From Streptomyces peucetius (lineage in GTDB: Bacteria; Actinomycetota; Actinomycetes; Streptomycetales; Streptomycetaceae), in NCBI RefSeq assembly GCF_025854275.1, contig NZ_CP107567.1:3968001-4032000 (forward strand): a DNA stretch of 64,000 bases, in the 5' to 3' direction. A model generated the notes under the pieces. It was not told the DNA's origin. It was given only the letters and a program-made list of their open reading frames with translations, and ran no database searches. Shown one piece after another: positions 26,168 through 37,614 of the stretch. Both the position numbers and the translations under genes were made by a program. The stretch's first letter is position 1, and each line of letters begins with the position of its first letter.

Positions 26168-27247
26168 CTAGAAGCTCTTGCGGAAGGTCTCGGCGGTGTG
26201 CAGGAACACATCGTTCGCCTCGCACTCACCGATGGTGACCCGCACCCCCTCACCCGCGAACGGCCGGATCACCACACCGGCCTTCTCGCACGCCGCCGCG
26301 AAGTCGAGCGTGCGCTCACCGAGCCGCAGCCAGACGAAGTTCGCCTGCGTCTCGGGCACCGACCAGCCCTGCGCGACGAGGGCCCCGTGCACCCGGGCGC
26401 GCTCGGAGACCAGGGAGCCGACCCGGCCGAGCAGCTCGTCCTCGGCGCGCAGCGAGGCGACCGCCGCGTCCTGCGCGAGCTGCGTGACACCGAACGGCAC
26501 GGCCGTCTTGCGCAGCGCCGCGGCCACCGGCTCGTGGGCGACCGCGAAACCGACCCGGAGTCCGGCCAGGCCGTACGCCTTTGAGAAGGTGCGCAGCACG
26601 GCCACGTTGGGGCGGTCGCGGTAGATCTCGAGACCGTCGGGGACGTCGGCGTCGCGGATGAACTCCCGGTACGCCTCGTCCAGCACCACCAGTACGTCCG
26701 AGGGCACCCGGTCCAGGAACCGTTCCAGCTCCCCGCGGCGCACCACGGTACCGGTCGGGTTGTTCGGGTTGCAGACGAAGATCAGCCGCGTCCGGTCGGT
26801 GATCGCGTCGGCCATGGCGTCGAGGTCGTGCACCTCGCCGTCGGTCAGCGGGACCTGCACCGACTTCGCGCCACTGATCTGCGTGATGATCGGGTACGCC
26901 TCGAAGGAGCGCCAGGCGTAGATCACCTCGTCGCCGGGGCCTGAGGTGGACTGCAGCAGCGACTGGGCCACGCCCACGGAGCCGGTGCCGGTGGCCAGAT
27001 GGGTCACCGGCACCCCGAAACGGTCCGCCAGCTCGTTCATGAGTCCGGTGCAGGCCATGTCGGGGTAGCGGTTGAAGCTCTGCGCCGCGGCCATGGCGCT
27101 CTCCATCACACCCGGCAGCGGCGGATACGGGTTCTCGTTGGAGGACAGCTTGTAGGCCACCGGGCCACCGGCCGCCGCCGGCTTGCCCGGCTTGTACGTG
27201 GGGATGCCGTCCAGCTCGGCGCGCAGCTTGGGGCTCGTCTCGCTCAC
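26168..27247 (-). CDS. hisC: Histidinol-phosphate (or aromatic) aminotransferase
   Basis: The 359-residue fold-type I PLP enzyme has [16 protein letters not shown] near residue 33, the [13 protein letters not shown] block, DEAYREF, and the PLP-lysine segment [15 protein letters not shown] near residue 228. HisC-type enzymes transaminate histidinol phosphate and, in some paralogues, phenylalanine or other aromatic keto acids. There are no his genes nearby, so an aromatic role is possible. I chose GTG 27247 because GGAGGA lies just upstream. The TAG stop lies within the CTAG target duplication of the adjacent IS, so the protein is intact. Confidence 0.88.
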   Translation of the reverse strand: MSETSPKLRAELDGIPTYKPGKPAAAGGPVAYKLSSNENPYPPLPGVMESAMAAAQSFNRYPDMACTGLMNELADRFGVPVTHLATGTGSVGVAQSLLQSTSGPGDEVIYAWRSFEAYPIITQISGAKSVQVPLTDGEVHDLDAMADAITDRTRLIFVCNPNNPTGTVVRRGELERFLDRVPSDVLVVLDEAYREFIRDADVPDGLEIYRDRPNVAVLRTFSKAYGLAGLRVGFAVAHEPVAAALRKTAVPFGVTQLAQDAAVASLRAEDELLGRVGSLVSERARVHGALVAQGWSVPETQANFVWLRLGERTLDFAAACEKAGVVIRPFAGEGVRVTIGECEANDVFLHTAETFRKSF

Positions 27248-27653
27248 CGCAGGTCCTCCTCGACCGTCCGTGCACATCTGTACCGCTCAACCAATACTGC
27301 TCACCTTATGAGGATTCGCCTCCGCTGCGAATGGCCGGGAGCCGGTGGGGCTCGCCGGGCCGGCGGGAAGCGGGGCGAAGGGAACAATCCGGGGGGAGCG
27401 CTGAAGGACATGGCGTGCGCCGGTGGCTTGCGCCGTGGCGCGCGTCCCCCGTAGTGATGAGTTGAGACCTCTTCGAGACATGGACCCCTCGCCAGGCATC
27501 AGCGGCCCAGCACCCGACACTCCATGCTCAAGCGAGCCAACTCCCTTTATTTACAAGGGAATATGACTGCAATGATCATGCAGAAACGTGCCTGCCAACG
27601 CCTGCATATGCGACCGGCCCGACCACCGGTGCGAGCCCTACTATCGGCTCGCC
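27248..27653. other. Divergent regulatory region between hisC and the LacI gene
   Basis: The 406-bp gap holds no credible gene. Its right half is unusually AT-rich for this window. A small hairpin (TCCCTT at 27542-27547 with AAGGGA at 27555-27560) precedes an operator-like palindrome. Confidence 0.5.
27567..27583. promoter_or_regulatory. Candidate LacI-family operator
   Basis: CTGCAATGATCATGCAG is a near-palindrome centred on TGATCA, 70 bp upstream of the LacI-family start. Size and symmetry fit a LacI-type operator for autoregulation. Confidence 0.4.
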
Positions 27654-28766
27654 ATGACAGCAGCAGGGAAGCACCAGGTGAGCCGGACGGACACAACCCG
27701 CCGGAGCGGCAGACAGGGTCGGGCAGGCATCAGAGACGTGGCCGCCGCGGCCGGGGTCTCCATCACAACCGTCTCCGACGCCCTCAACGGCAAGGGCCGA
27801 CTCCCGGACGCCACCCGCCGGCACGTCCGCGAGGTCGCGGACAGGCTGGGATACCGCCCGTCCGCCGCCGCCCGCACCCTCCGTACCGGAAAGTCGGGCC
27901 TGATCGGCCTGACAGTGACGACCTACGGGGATGAACCTTTCACCTTCACGGAGTTCGCGTACTTCGCCGAGATGGCCAGAGCCGCGACCTCCGCCGCTCT
28001 CGCCCGCGGCTACGCGCTGGTCATCCTGCCCGCCACCTCCAGACACGACGTCTGGTCGAACGTCGCACTCGACGGCACCGTCGTCATCGACCCCTCCGAC
28101 CACGACCCGGTCGTCACCGAACTTGTGCGCCAGGGACTGCCTGTCGTCTCCGACGGGCGCCCCGCCGGCACCCTTCCGGTCACCGCCTGGGTGGACAACG
28201 ACCACGAAGCCGCCGTACTCGACCTGCTCGACCATCTCGCCGCCGCCGGCGCCCGCCGGATCGGCCTGCTGACCGGCACCACCACCGACACCTACACCCG
28301 GCTGTCGACCACGGCCTACCTCCACTGGTGCGAGCGCGTCGGCCAGGCCCCCGTCTACGAGTCCTACCCCGCGCACGACCCGTGCGCCGGAGCCGTCGCC
28401 GCCGACCGGCTGCTGGCCCGCCCCGACCGGCCGGACGCGGTGTACGGGCTCTTCGACCCCAACGGCACCGATCTGCTCGCCGCCGCCCGCCGTTACGGAC
28501 TGCGGGTGCCCGACGACCTGCTGCTCGTGTGCTGCAGCGAGTCGACCGTCTACGCCACGACCGAACCGCCCATCACCACGCTCTCGCTCAAACCCCGCAG
28601 GATCGGTACGGCCGTCGTCCAGTTACTGATCGACGCGATCGAGGGAATCGACAAGGACCGGCCGATCGAGCAGGTGATACCGACCGAACTGATCGTCAGG
28701 ACGTCGTCGCAGCGACGTCCACCGCGGACGACCGTGAGCGCGCCGCGGTCCCCCTCGCAGCCGTAA
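27654..28766 (+). CDS. LacI-family transcriptional regulator with a TTA codon
   Basis: The 370-residue protein has a LacI helix-turn-helix near residue 25 (IRDVAAAAGVSITTVSDALN), the hinge region LGYRPSAAARTLRTGKSG, and a periplasmic-binding-protein-like effector domain (GLIGLTVTTY; VDNDHEAAVLDLLDHL; GLFDPNGTDLLAAARRYG). The ligand is probably a small sugar or metabolite, not identifiable here. An in-frame TTA leucine codon at 28623-28625 makes translation dependent on the bldA tRNA. I chose ATG 27654 so that the HTH sits at the usual distance. Confidence 0.9.
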   Translation: MTAAGKHQVSRTDTTRRSGRQGRAGIRDVAAAAGVSITTVSDALNGKGRLPDATRRHVREVADRLGYRPSAAARTLRTGKSGLIGLTVTTYGDEPFTFTEFAYFAEMARAATSAALARGYALVILPATSRHDVWSNVALDGTVVIDPSDHDPVVTELVRQGLPVVSDGRPAGTLPVTAWVDNDHEAAVLDLLDHLAAAGARRIGLLTGTTTDTYTRLSTTAYLHWCERVGQAPVYESYPAHDPCAGAVAADRLLARPDRPDAVYGLFDPNGTDLLAAARRYGLRVPDDLLLVCCSESTVYATTEPPITTLSLKPRRIGTAVVQLLIDAIEGIDKDRPIEQVIPTELIVRTSSQRRPPRTTVSAPRSPSQP

Positions 28767-28778
28767 GGCCCGAAGAGC

Positions 28779-28802
28779 CCGGGCTCCTGGGCGGGAGCCC
28801 GG
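28779..28802 (+). terminator. Terminator of the LacI-family gene
   Basis: CCGGGCTCC (28779-28787) pairs with GGAGCCCGG (28794-28802) around a 6-nt loop, 12 bp past the stop. Confidence 0.7.
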
Positions 28803-29040
28803 CGAGCCGGGGCGCCTCCTGCGGATCCGGCCGGACACGCCCGGACCGCGCCGCGCGAGGGCCTGGACCTTCCCAATTGGGACGAAACAACCGGCGAACC
28901 GGGGCTGCTCGATGATTCACCACCCCTGGTGCGTCACACACCGCCTGGCGCATTCCTATGATGGGCGAACGACACCGCGGACCACCCCGACCAGGCTGGG
29001 CCGAGAGGTGAACGGCGGCGCGACGGTGGTGGAGGGGTCG

Positions 29041-30120
29041 ATGACTCAGGGGGCCGGTCAAGGACCCGTGGTGCGGACGGCGACGTTGCGCGATTTCCGT
29101 GTACCGCCGTACGCGCAGGTTCCCGTGCAGTCGCAGGCGGCGGACCCGGGTCACGCGGGCCATCCCGGCAACGCCTTCCCCGAGGGCGAACCGGAGGGCT
29201 ACACCCCCACCGCACGCGATCTGCCCGTCATCCGCCGAGGCGGTCCGGGCGACACCGTCCAGGTCCATGTCGACCCCGCCGAGCCGGCCGGGGACGAAGG
29301 ACGCGGCCCGCTGTACGTCGTCGGCGACGTCCACGGCTATCTCGACGAACTCGTGGCGGCCCTGGCCGGACAGGGCCTCATCGACGCCGAAGGCCACTGG
29401 GCCGCGGGCAACGCCCGGCTCTGGTTCCTCGGCGACTTCACCGACCGGGGCCCCGACGGCATCGGTGTGATCGACCTCGTCATGCGGCTCTCGGCCGAGG
29501 CCGCCGCCGCGGGCGGTTACTGCAAGGCGCTCATGGGCAATCACGAGCTGCTGCTGCTCGGCGCCAAACGCTTCGGTGACACGCCCGTCAACTCCGGTGC
29601 CGGCACCGCCACCTTCCAGGCGGCCTGGCTTCTCAACGGCGGCCAGAAAGCGGACATGGACCGGCTGCAGGAGGTCCATCTGCAGTGGATGGCCCGGCTC
29701 GACGCGATCGTCGAGGAGGACGACCACCTCCTGCTGCACTCCGACACGACCGCCTATCTCGACTACGGATCCACCATCGCGGACGTCAACGACACCGTGC
29801 ACGCGATCCTCACGCGCAACGACGCGGACGAGTGCTGGGACCTGTTCCGCAAGTTCACCAAGCGCTTCGCCTTCCGCGACGACGGCGGCCCGCAGGCGGT
29901 GCGCGAGCTGCTCGGTGCCTACGGCGGCCGGCGCATCGTGCACGGCCACAGCCCCATTCCGTATCTGCTGGGCGAAGTGGGCACCGAGGACGGCGAGGAC
30001 GGCGAACGCCCCGTCGTCGAGGGTCCGCACGTGTACGCGGACGGGCTCGCGATCGCCATGGACGGCGGCGTGACCATGGCCGGAAAGCTGCTTGTCCAGC
30101 ACCTCCCGCTGCCGAACTGA
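29041..30120 (+). CDS. Metallophosphoesterase
   Basis: The 359-residue protein has an N-terminal proline-rich leader of about 90 residues and then a calcineurin-like domain: GDVHGYLDEL near residue 98, GDFTDRGPDG near residue 131, and GNHELLLLG near residue 165, which carry the metal ligands, plus HGHSPIP near residue 301. It resembles PrpE/ApaH-like serine-threonine or nucleotide phosphatases. I chose ATG 29041 because GGAGG lies 8 nt upstream. The preceding gap (28803-29040) shows no gene. Confidence 0.87.
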   Translation: MTQGAGQGPVVRTATLRDFRVPPYAQVPVQSQAADPGHAGHPGNAFPEGEPEGYTPTARDLPVIRRGGPGDTVQVHVDPAEPAGDEGRGPLYVVGDVHGYLDELVAALAGQGLIDAEGHWAAGNARLWFLGDFTDRGPDGIGVIDLVMRLSAEAAAAGGYCKALMGNHELLLLGAKRFGDTPVNSGAGTATFQAAWLLNGGQKADMDRLQEVHLQWMARLDAIVEEDDHLLLHSDTTAYLDYGSTIADVNDTVHAILTRNDADECWDLFRKFTKRFAFRDDGGPQAVRELLGAYGGRRIVHGHSPIPYLLGEVGTEDGEDGERPVVEGPHVYADGLAIAMDGGVTMAGKLLVQHLPLPN

Positions 30121-30267
30121 ACCCACTTGCGGCAGGCGATTTACGGAAACCCCCTGTCACCCTGTGCCGTAACCGCTCTACCATCGGCGTATCCGTAGCA
30201 GACTCTCCTCCGCTTCCGCTCAACTGCCCGGCACACACGGGCCGTCCGGCGGGCGGAGCATCGGGGG

Positions 30268-31098
30268 ATGCACATGAACAGCGCTCCGCACCTGCTGAAC
30301 GAGGACCGCGCCGAGTACCAGCGAGTCCTCGACGAAGCACTGCGCAACGCCCATGAACGGCCCGACCTCGCCACCGTGGGACTACGTCTCAACGCCGAGC
30401 AGCTGCGCACCATGGCACTGAACGCGACGGCACTCATAACCGCCTCGGCCGCCGCCGAGTACGAGCACTATGTGAAAGTGCGCCGGGAAACGCGGGCCCC
30501 CACGACCGCCGCCTCGGTGCGCGGCTCCGTGCGCGCTTCCGCGGTCGGCGACAGCTCGGAGGGCGGCGGCGCCGGCTTCGCCGCCGTCATCGCCGTACTC
30601 GCCCCTGTCCTCGCCGGGACAGCCGCCGCGATCTTCCTTCTCGTCGGCTACATCCTCAAAATGCTCAGCCCCACCCCGTCTTTTGCCGACGCCCTGCTGA
30701 CGGCCGGGTGGTTCTTCGGCGCGCTCACGGCGGCCGCCATCCTGGTCGCAGCGGTGGGGCTGCTGCTGACGGCTCTGCGCAACGGCGCCGCCCAAGTGGC
30801 CGAAGAAGCGCCCACCGGAGAGCTGCCGGACGAGGTGTCACGGGCGAAGGACGCCTGGCGCCACGCATTGCTGGAGCGCGGGATTCTGCCCTTCCTGCGA
30901 GCAGCACTGGCCGACCCCAGCGCCGACCCGGCGTCCACGGGGCCACCGCGACCGGTGAGCCGCATGCCGAAGGTCGGGTACAGCGGACCGGAGTTCTCCA
31001 GTCCTGCGGACGGGGCGGCCTCAGGGCAGCGCCCGACCTTCACCAGCCCGGACTTCACGAGTCCGGACTTCGGCGGCCCCGAGCGCCAGCCGGACTGA
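30268..31098 (+). CDS. Membrane protein of unknown function
   Basis: The 276-residue protein has a soluble helical N-terminus (NEDRAEYQRVLDEALRNA), two adjacent membrane helices around residues 110-170, a further soluble segment, and a C-terminal tail with repeated F-T/S-S-P-D-F motifs. I do not recognise the family, although Streptomyces homologues seem common. ATG 30268 and ATG 30274 are both possible; GGGGG lies just before the first. Confidence 0.72.
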   Translation: MHMNSAPHLLNEDRAEYQRVLDEALRNAHERPDLATVGLRLNAEQLRTMALNATALITASAAAEYEHYVKVRRETRAPTTAASVRGSVRASAVGDSSEGGGAGFAAVIAVLAPVLAGTAAAIFLLVGYILKMLSPTPSFADALLTAGWFFGALTAAAILVAAVGLLLTALRNGAAQVAEEAPTGELPDEVSRAKDAWRHALLERGILPFLRAALADPSADPASTGPPRPVSRMPKVGYSGPEFSSPADGAASGQRPTFTSPDFTSPDFGGPERQPD

Positions 31099-31229
31099 AC
31101 ACCGGCCGGTGGCCACGATCAGGTGGCTGCCTCATGCCTGAGGCGTCGATGTGGGCATGGGCCGGGTGATCCGTGTGATGCGGCGTGGGAACGGCTGAGC
31201 CGACCGTTGTCCTCCTGCCCAGAACGACA

Positions 31230-31260
31230 GCGTCCCCCGGAGATTGTTCGGGGGACGCTG
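31230..31260. terminator. Bidirectional terminator
   Basis: AGCGTCCCCCG (31230-31240) pairs perfectly with CGGGGGACGCT (31250-31260) around a 9-nt loop, between two convergent genes. Confidence 0.75.
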
Positions 31261-31345
31261 GGACGACAGAAGATCAGCCCGTTGACTGTCGTGCGGTGGT
31301 ACTGCCGTGACCCGGCCGGGCGTGCGCAGGTTGCTCAGCGGCTCG

Positions 31346-32164
31346 TCAGCCGGGCGTGGAGGGCAGGAATGGTGTGGATGGAACGCGGACACGGTGGCGC
31401 GCGGAGGGACGGCGGGGCGGCCGGGCCAGCGTGACGAGCCGGACGAGTTGCTGAAAGCAGACAAGAGCTGCAAGGGCAGGGAGCGCGGCAGCAGCGACGT
31501 CGGTGAACGACCCGGCTGACTCGATCACGCACAACCAGGTCGTGATGGCCGAGAAGAAGAGTACGACCACCCAGGATTGCACCGTCCGGCGATGATGGAG
31601 CGATGCGCGCAGGATGGAGAGAGACGCAACCAGCCAGGGTCCGTAGACCAGAACCGGCCACCAGCTCATCAGGCCCTGGGACGTTCGTGACGCGGCAATG
31701 TGCCGTAGCGGGTCCAGGGCGACCATGCCTCCGAAGATGCTCACTCCGGAAACGATGACGGCGGCCACCACGGCAATGGAGACGCTGACTGTCTGCAGCA
31801 GAGAGAACCTCGGCTTCTGCGACGGTACCCGTCGGCGATGCCCCGGCACGGGGCGTACACGGGGAAGTTCGGCGGTGATGCTGTTCCGGTCTGCGAGTGA
31901 GCTGCCGTCTCCCGAGTCCAGGCCGCTGCCATAGCCGGAGAAAGCCGTGGGCTTCTCCTCTCCGGCAGAGGGCTGCAGCAATTGCTGCAGTTCCGCTGTC
32001 GGGTCCCACGTCCCGTCAAGGATCTCCAGGCCGAGAGGAGCCATCGGCTCATGGGGGCTCAGAAAGGTCTTCGGGGAAGCGGCATACGGGTCCTCCCACC
32101 TGCCATAGCCGCCCATTTCCGGGTGGGAAACCGCTGAACCGAACGAGCCGTACTCGTCATACAT
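31346..32164 (-). CDS. DUF2637-type membrane protein
   Basis: The 272-residue protein has a Gly/Pro/Ser-rich soluble N-terminus (about 130 residues) and then four predicted membrane helices beginning VSVSIAVVAAVIVSGVSIFG, a pattern found in DUF2637 proteins common on actinomycete chromosomes and plasmids. I chose ATG 32164 because it overlaps the upstream stop by 8 bp, indicating coupling; an in-frame ATG lies at 32188. GC content is visibly lower than in neighbouring genes. The function is unknown. Confidence 0.75.
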   Translation of the reverse strand: MYDEYGSFGSAVSHPEMGGYGRWEDPYAASPKTFLSPHEPMAPLGLEILDGTWDPTAELQQLLQPSAGEEKPTAFSGYGSGLDSGDGSSLADRNSITAELPRVRPVPGHRRRVPSQKPRFSLLQTVSVSIAVVAAVIVSGVSIFGGMVALDPLRHIAASRTSQGLMSWWPVLVYGPWLVASLSILRASLHHRRTVQSWVVVLFFSAITTWLCVIESAGSFTDVAAAALPALAALVCFQQLVRLVTLARPPRRPSARHRVRVPSTPFLPSTPG

Positions 32165-32453
32165 GAAGGCTTCGCCCCGTCCGTCCATCGCCTCGTACAG
32201 TCGGCGACGCGTGCACTGTGTTCGACAGTCGGTGGTAATCGGCCTGAATACGGCCGATCAACACCAGAAAGTCGTTCAGCAGGGAAGAAGCGTGCGCCGG
32301 GTCGATTCGATCCTCTTCTTGGTGGAGCGTCGCGTTACTCTCTGCCACGCCCTCCGCAGAGCGGGGATCCAACGCCCACGCGCCCGTTGGGACCGCCTCC
32401 GTGCCGGCCGTACGTCGGGCCCCGATCTCGGGGGAAAGCTGTGCTCTCGTCAT
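32157..32453 (-). CDS. Small soluble protein coupled to the DUF2637 gene
   Basis: The 98-residue product (TRAQLSPEIGARR...ASSLLNDFLVLIGRIQADYHRL) has one amphipathic helix region and no membrane segment. Its stop overlaps the DUF2637 start. I do not recognise a family. The frame also extends left to 32495, but ATG 32453 is the first good start. Support is the coupled overlap and the absence of a better frame. Confidence 0.5.
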   Translation of the reverse strand: MTRAQLSPEIGARRTAGTEAVPTGAWALDPRSAEGVAESNATLHQEEDRIDPAHASSLLNDFLVLIGRIQADYHRLSNTVHASPTVRGDGRTGRSLHV

Positions 32454-32674
32454 ATTCCTAACAACGAGCGTTCCACTAGCCCTGATGCCTGACATTCGAG
32501 TGAAACCGCTACGCCATTAGGTGGGGGCCGGTCATTACAACCATTCTTGCGAAGATACGCCGATAGACCGGCTGCCCCCGCGAACCTGCCCATCGGAATA
32601 CGCACAGCGCTCTTGGCGAAAGGCGGTGTCCCATGACCGATCGAACCACGGGGCACCGCCGTAAGACGTCACCG

Positions 32675-34586
<1,912 letters not shown>

Positions 34587-34664
34587 TGCAAAGGTGCCAC
34601 CACGCTAGCGTCATGTCTGGCGCGCTGAACAGAGGGCCCCTCCTGCTCTTGCGATGATCGGTCC

Positions 34665-35993
34665 GTGACTTCATCGCAGCAGCCCCCAGAACCGCACGGC
34701 CAGGCCCACAGTCATGCGCACGCTCATGGGCCCGCCGCGCCGGTCTCCCAGCACCTTCGCCGAGTCATCGCGGCCGTGCTCATCCCCTTCGCGACGGCCG
34801 TCCTCGTCGGGCTCGCCGTCCTGTGGCCCGGCGGGGCACCCGGGCACGAGCGCACCGGAGTCGGCTTCGACCGGCAGACGGAGCAGGGCAAGGTGGTGTC
34901 GCTCGAGAGAATCGACTGCAAGGACGTCAACGCCGCCCAGGTCCCGCCGACCGGTGATACCTCCACACCCCAGGGGCGCGAGGCGGTCAACTCGCAGCAG
35001 GGCCTCTGCGCCAGGGCGACCGTCGAGGTGACCACGGGCAAGGACAAGGGCCGTACCTTCGTCGAGATCGTCCAGCCGGACGCACCGCGGCAGTTGAAGG
35101 AGGGGCAGGGCGTCGTCGTCGCCTACGCCCCCGACGCCCCCCGCGACCTCCAGTACTCGGTGACGGACATCGACCGCGGCCTCCCGATGGCGCTGCTGGC
35201 GGCGATCTTCGCCGTCGTGGTGGTGCTGGTGGGCCGGATGCGCGGTGTGATGGCCCTGATCTCTCTCGTGGTCTCGTTCGCCCTGCTGACGCTGTTCATC
35301 CTGCCCGCGATCCTGCAGGGGTCCAATCCGCTGGTCGTGGCGGTGGTCGGGGCGAGTGCCATCATGCTGATCGCGCTCTATCTGTGTCATGGGGTGACCG
35401 CGCGGACGTCCGTCGCGGTGCTCGGGACCCTGATCTCCCTGCTGCTGATCGGGCTTCTCGGTTCGCTGTTCATCGGCTGGGCCAGCCTGAGCGGCAACAC
35501 CGACGACAACACCGGTCTGATCCACGGTCTGTATCCGGAGATCGACATGAGCGGTCTGCTGCTCGCCGGCGTGATCATCGGCTCGCTCGGCGTGCTCGAC
35601 GACGTGACGGTGACGCAGACTTCGGCGGTCTGGGAACTGCACCAGGCCGATCCGGAGATGGGCCCCCGTGCCCTCTACCGCTCCGCCATCCGCATCGGCC
35701 GCGACCACATTGCGTCCGTCGTCAACACCCTCGTACTCGCCTACGCCGGCGCCGCGTTGCCCCTGCTGCTCCTCTTCTCCATCGCCCAGTCCAGCGTGGG
35801 TACCGTCGCCAACAGCGAGCTGGTGGCGGAGGAGATCGTACGGACCCTGGTGGGCTCGATCGGGCTGGTCGCCTCGGTGCCGGTGACGACTGCGCTCGCC
35901 ACCCTGGTGGTCTCCGCCGACCGCTCCGGCCCGGCGGCGGGGACGGACGGTTCACCGGCCCGCACGGGCAGGGGGCGGCGGCGCAAGCGGTGA
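34665..35993 (+). CDS. YibE/F-family membrane protein
   Basis: The 442-residue protein starts with a His-rich N-terminus (HGQAHSHAHAHG) and one helix. An extracytoplasmic domain of about 110 residues follows, then a C-terminal block of seven or eight helices with GSLGVLDDVTVTQTSAVWEL, the family signature, and VNTLVLAYAGAALPL. YibE/F proteins are of unknown function, with a possible transport role. The GTG start lies divergently from the thiC riboswitch region. Confidence 0.88.
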   Translation: MTSSQQPPEPHGQAHSHAHAHGPAAPVSQHLRRVIAAVLIPFATAVLVGLAVLWPGGAPGHERTGVGFDRQTEQGKVVSLERIDCKDVNAAQVPPTGDTSTPQGREAVNSQQGLCARATVEVTTGKDKGRTFVEIVQPDAPRQLKEGQGVVVAYAPDAPRDLQYSVTDIDRGLPMALLAAIFAVVVVLVGRMRGVMALISLVVSFALLTLFILPAILQGSNPLVVAVVGASAIMLIALYLCHGVTARTSVAVLGTLISLLLIGLLGSLFIGWASLSGNTDDNTGLIHGLYPEIDMSGLLLAGVIIGSLGVLDDVTVTQTSAVWELHQADPEMGPRALYRSAIRIGRDHIASVVNTLVLAYAGAALPLLLLFSIAQSSVGTVANSELVAEEIVRTLVGSIGLVASVPVTTALATLVVSADRSGPAAGTDGSPARTGRGRRRKR

Positions 35994-36015
35994 CGCCGGG
36001 GGAGTCGGGGACGTG

Positions 36016-36450
36016 TCAGCCGGCGTTCTCCTCGGCGAGGATCCGCCCGAGCGCCTCCTCCAGGTTCACGTCGAAGTCACCCAGCGTGAGCTCCTGCCCC
36101 ATGGGAAGCAGTTTGTCGGTGCGGTCGAGGAAGGCGACGAGCGGTGCCGCGCCTGCTCGGAAGAGTGCCGAATCCTGCCCGACACGGAGCCTGATGTGGA
36201 CGTCCGAGAGGCTCTCCGGCCCGACGGGCGCGATGTGCACATCACCGTCCCCGCTCGGCCAGTTGATCCCGTCGAGCAGCAGCTCCCGGCCGAATGCCCA
36301 GGTCACAGGAGCATCACCGGGCAGATGGAAGGTCATCCGCACCGCGTACGGATCGCCCGTCTCATAACCCAGTTCGACCGGAATCCGGAAGGAGAGCTCC
36401 TCGGAGACGAGGAAGCTCATCAGAACCTCGGCCTGGACCGACTCGCGCAT
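36016..36450 (-). CDS. ssgA: SsgA, sporulation-specific cell division activator
   Basis: The 144-residue SsgA-like protein (RESVQAEVLMSFLVSEELSF; DPYAVRMTFHLPGDAPVTWAFGRELLLDG; GDGDVHIAP; FLDRTDKLLP) closely matches SsgA, which positions SsgB and thus FtsZ in sporulating aerial hyphae. The upstream IclR gene identifies it as SsgA and not another SALP. I chose ATG 36450; a GTG lies directly before it. The gap to ssgR is 132 bp. Confidence 0.92.
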   Translation of the reverse strand: MRESVQAEVLMSFLVSEELSFRIPVELGYETGDPYAVRMTFHLPGDAPVTWAFGRELLLDGINWPSGDGDVHIAPVGPESLSDVHIRLRVGQDSALFRAGAAPLVAFLDRTDKLLPMGQELTLGDFDVNLEEALGRILAEENAG

Positions 36451-36582
36451 CACATACCCCGCAGCAGATGAAGCATTGAATGAACCCGTACTGGAAAAGC
36501 AGAAGAAAACGGCAAGGATCGATCCCTGGGCCCTCTCGCGTCATCGTGGTCGAAGGACTAGCAGATCACAAGGAGTGATATT

Positions 36583-37356
36583 TCAGATACTGATAGAGAA
36601 GGCAAGTGACCCCAACAGCCCACCGATTCCTGTGCGCAACTGCTCAACCGCGGGAAGCAGTCTGGCCTTTTGGTGGACGGGCAGCGAAATGGCCATTGTC
36701 GCGGCGCCGGAACAGCCAGTGATCGGAATAGCCGCGCAGACTGTGCCAATTGCATATTCCTGTCGTTCCACGACCGGGTGCGCGCGCGGACGGGCGGCGA
36801 GCCGCTCGAGCAGGGTGCGCCGGTCGGGCACGGTGTACGGCGTCACGGGTTGCACGGGATGGCGGCTCAGATGCTCCCGGCGTGCCGACTCGTCGAGCTG
36901 ACCCAGCAGGCACTGGCCGAGCGCGTGCGCGTGCCCGGTCTCACGGAAGTCCGCCCACTCCGTCACCGCCGGCGCGTACGGCGTGTCGGAGACCGCGACG
37001 ATCTCGATCTCGCCCTCGTGGTAGACGGCGAAGTAGACAGGGACACCGATCGCGTCCCGCCAGTGGGCGAGGGACTCCTCGAGGGTGCCGCGACGATTCT
37101 GCATCGCCCCGCCGGTGACCAGCCGTTCCACCGCGTCCCCCAGCAGATACAGGCCGCTGTGGCGCCGCAGGTAGTCGTCGTGGGTCAGGGTGCGCAGCAG
37201 ATGGTAGGCGGTCGGCAGGGAGATTCCGGCTTCACGCGCCAGCACCTTGGCGGGGGCCCCGTCCGGATGCGCGCCGGCGGCTTCCAGCAGTCTCAGTGCC
37301 CGCTGAACAGAGCCGATCAGGGTCGGTTCAGGAGCGACTTTCGTTGCCCCGGCCAC
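36583..37356 (-). CDS. ssgR: SsgR, IclR-family activator of ssgA
   Basis: The 257-residue IclR-type protein has an N-terminal winged helix (SVQRALRLLEAAG; ISLPTAYHLLRTLTHDDYLR) and a C-terminal ligand domain. It sits directly upstream of ssgA in the same direction, the arrangement known for SsgR, which activates ssgA. The 3' third and the gap to ssgA are lower in GC than the flanks. No TTA codon was seen in either gene. Confidence 0.9.
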   Translation of the reverse strand: MAGATKVAPEPTLIGSVQRALRLLEAAGAHPDGAPAKVLAREAGISLPTAYHLLRTLTHDDYLRRHSGLYLLGDAVERLVTGGAMQNRRGTLEESLAHWRDAIGVPVYFAVYHEGEIEIVAVSDTPYAPAVTEWADFRETGHAHALGQCLLGQLDESARREHLSRHPVQPVTPYTVPDRRTLLERLAARPRAHPVVERQEYAIGTVCAAIPITGCSGAATMAISLPVHQKARLLPAVEQLRTGIGGLLGSLAFSISI

Positions 37357-37558
37357 AGGTCACCCCCAGGCGTGGTGACGGGCATCGCGCCCGCCCGCGG
37401 GGGCCGCCCCCGCGCGGCCGCCGCGGCCCCGGTCAGGGAACAGTCATTCAGCCCCGTGATGCACCGAAGCGCTGGTGAGAGCGATCCCGCTCCGGACATT
37501 TCCCGAGGGCGGCAGCGTTGAACCACTCTAATGGCAGCATCGGCCGGAACACGGGGAG

Positions 37559-37585
37559 AGCCCGGCCGTTTCCCCCGGCCGGGCT
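37559..37585. terminator. Terminator hairpin, first of two
   Basis: AGCCCGGCCG (37559-37568) pairs with CGGCCGGGCT (37576-37585), 7-nt loop. A second hairpin GGCCGCCG/CGGCGGCC lies at 37589-37607. They follow the small DUF5326 gene on the minus strand. Confidence 0.65.
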
Positions 37586-37614
37586 AACGGCCGCCGCTGC
37601 GGCGGCCCGTCCCG

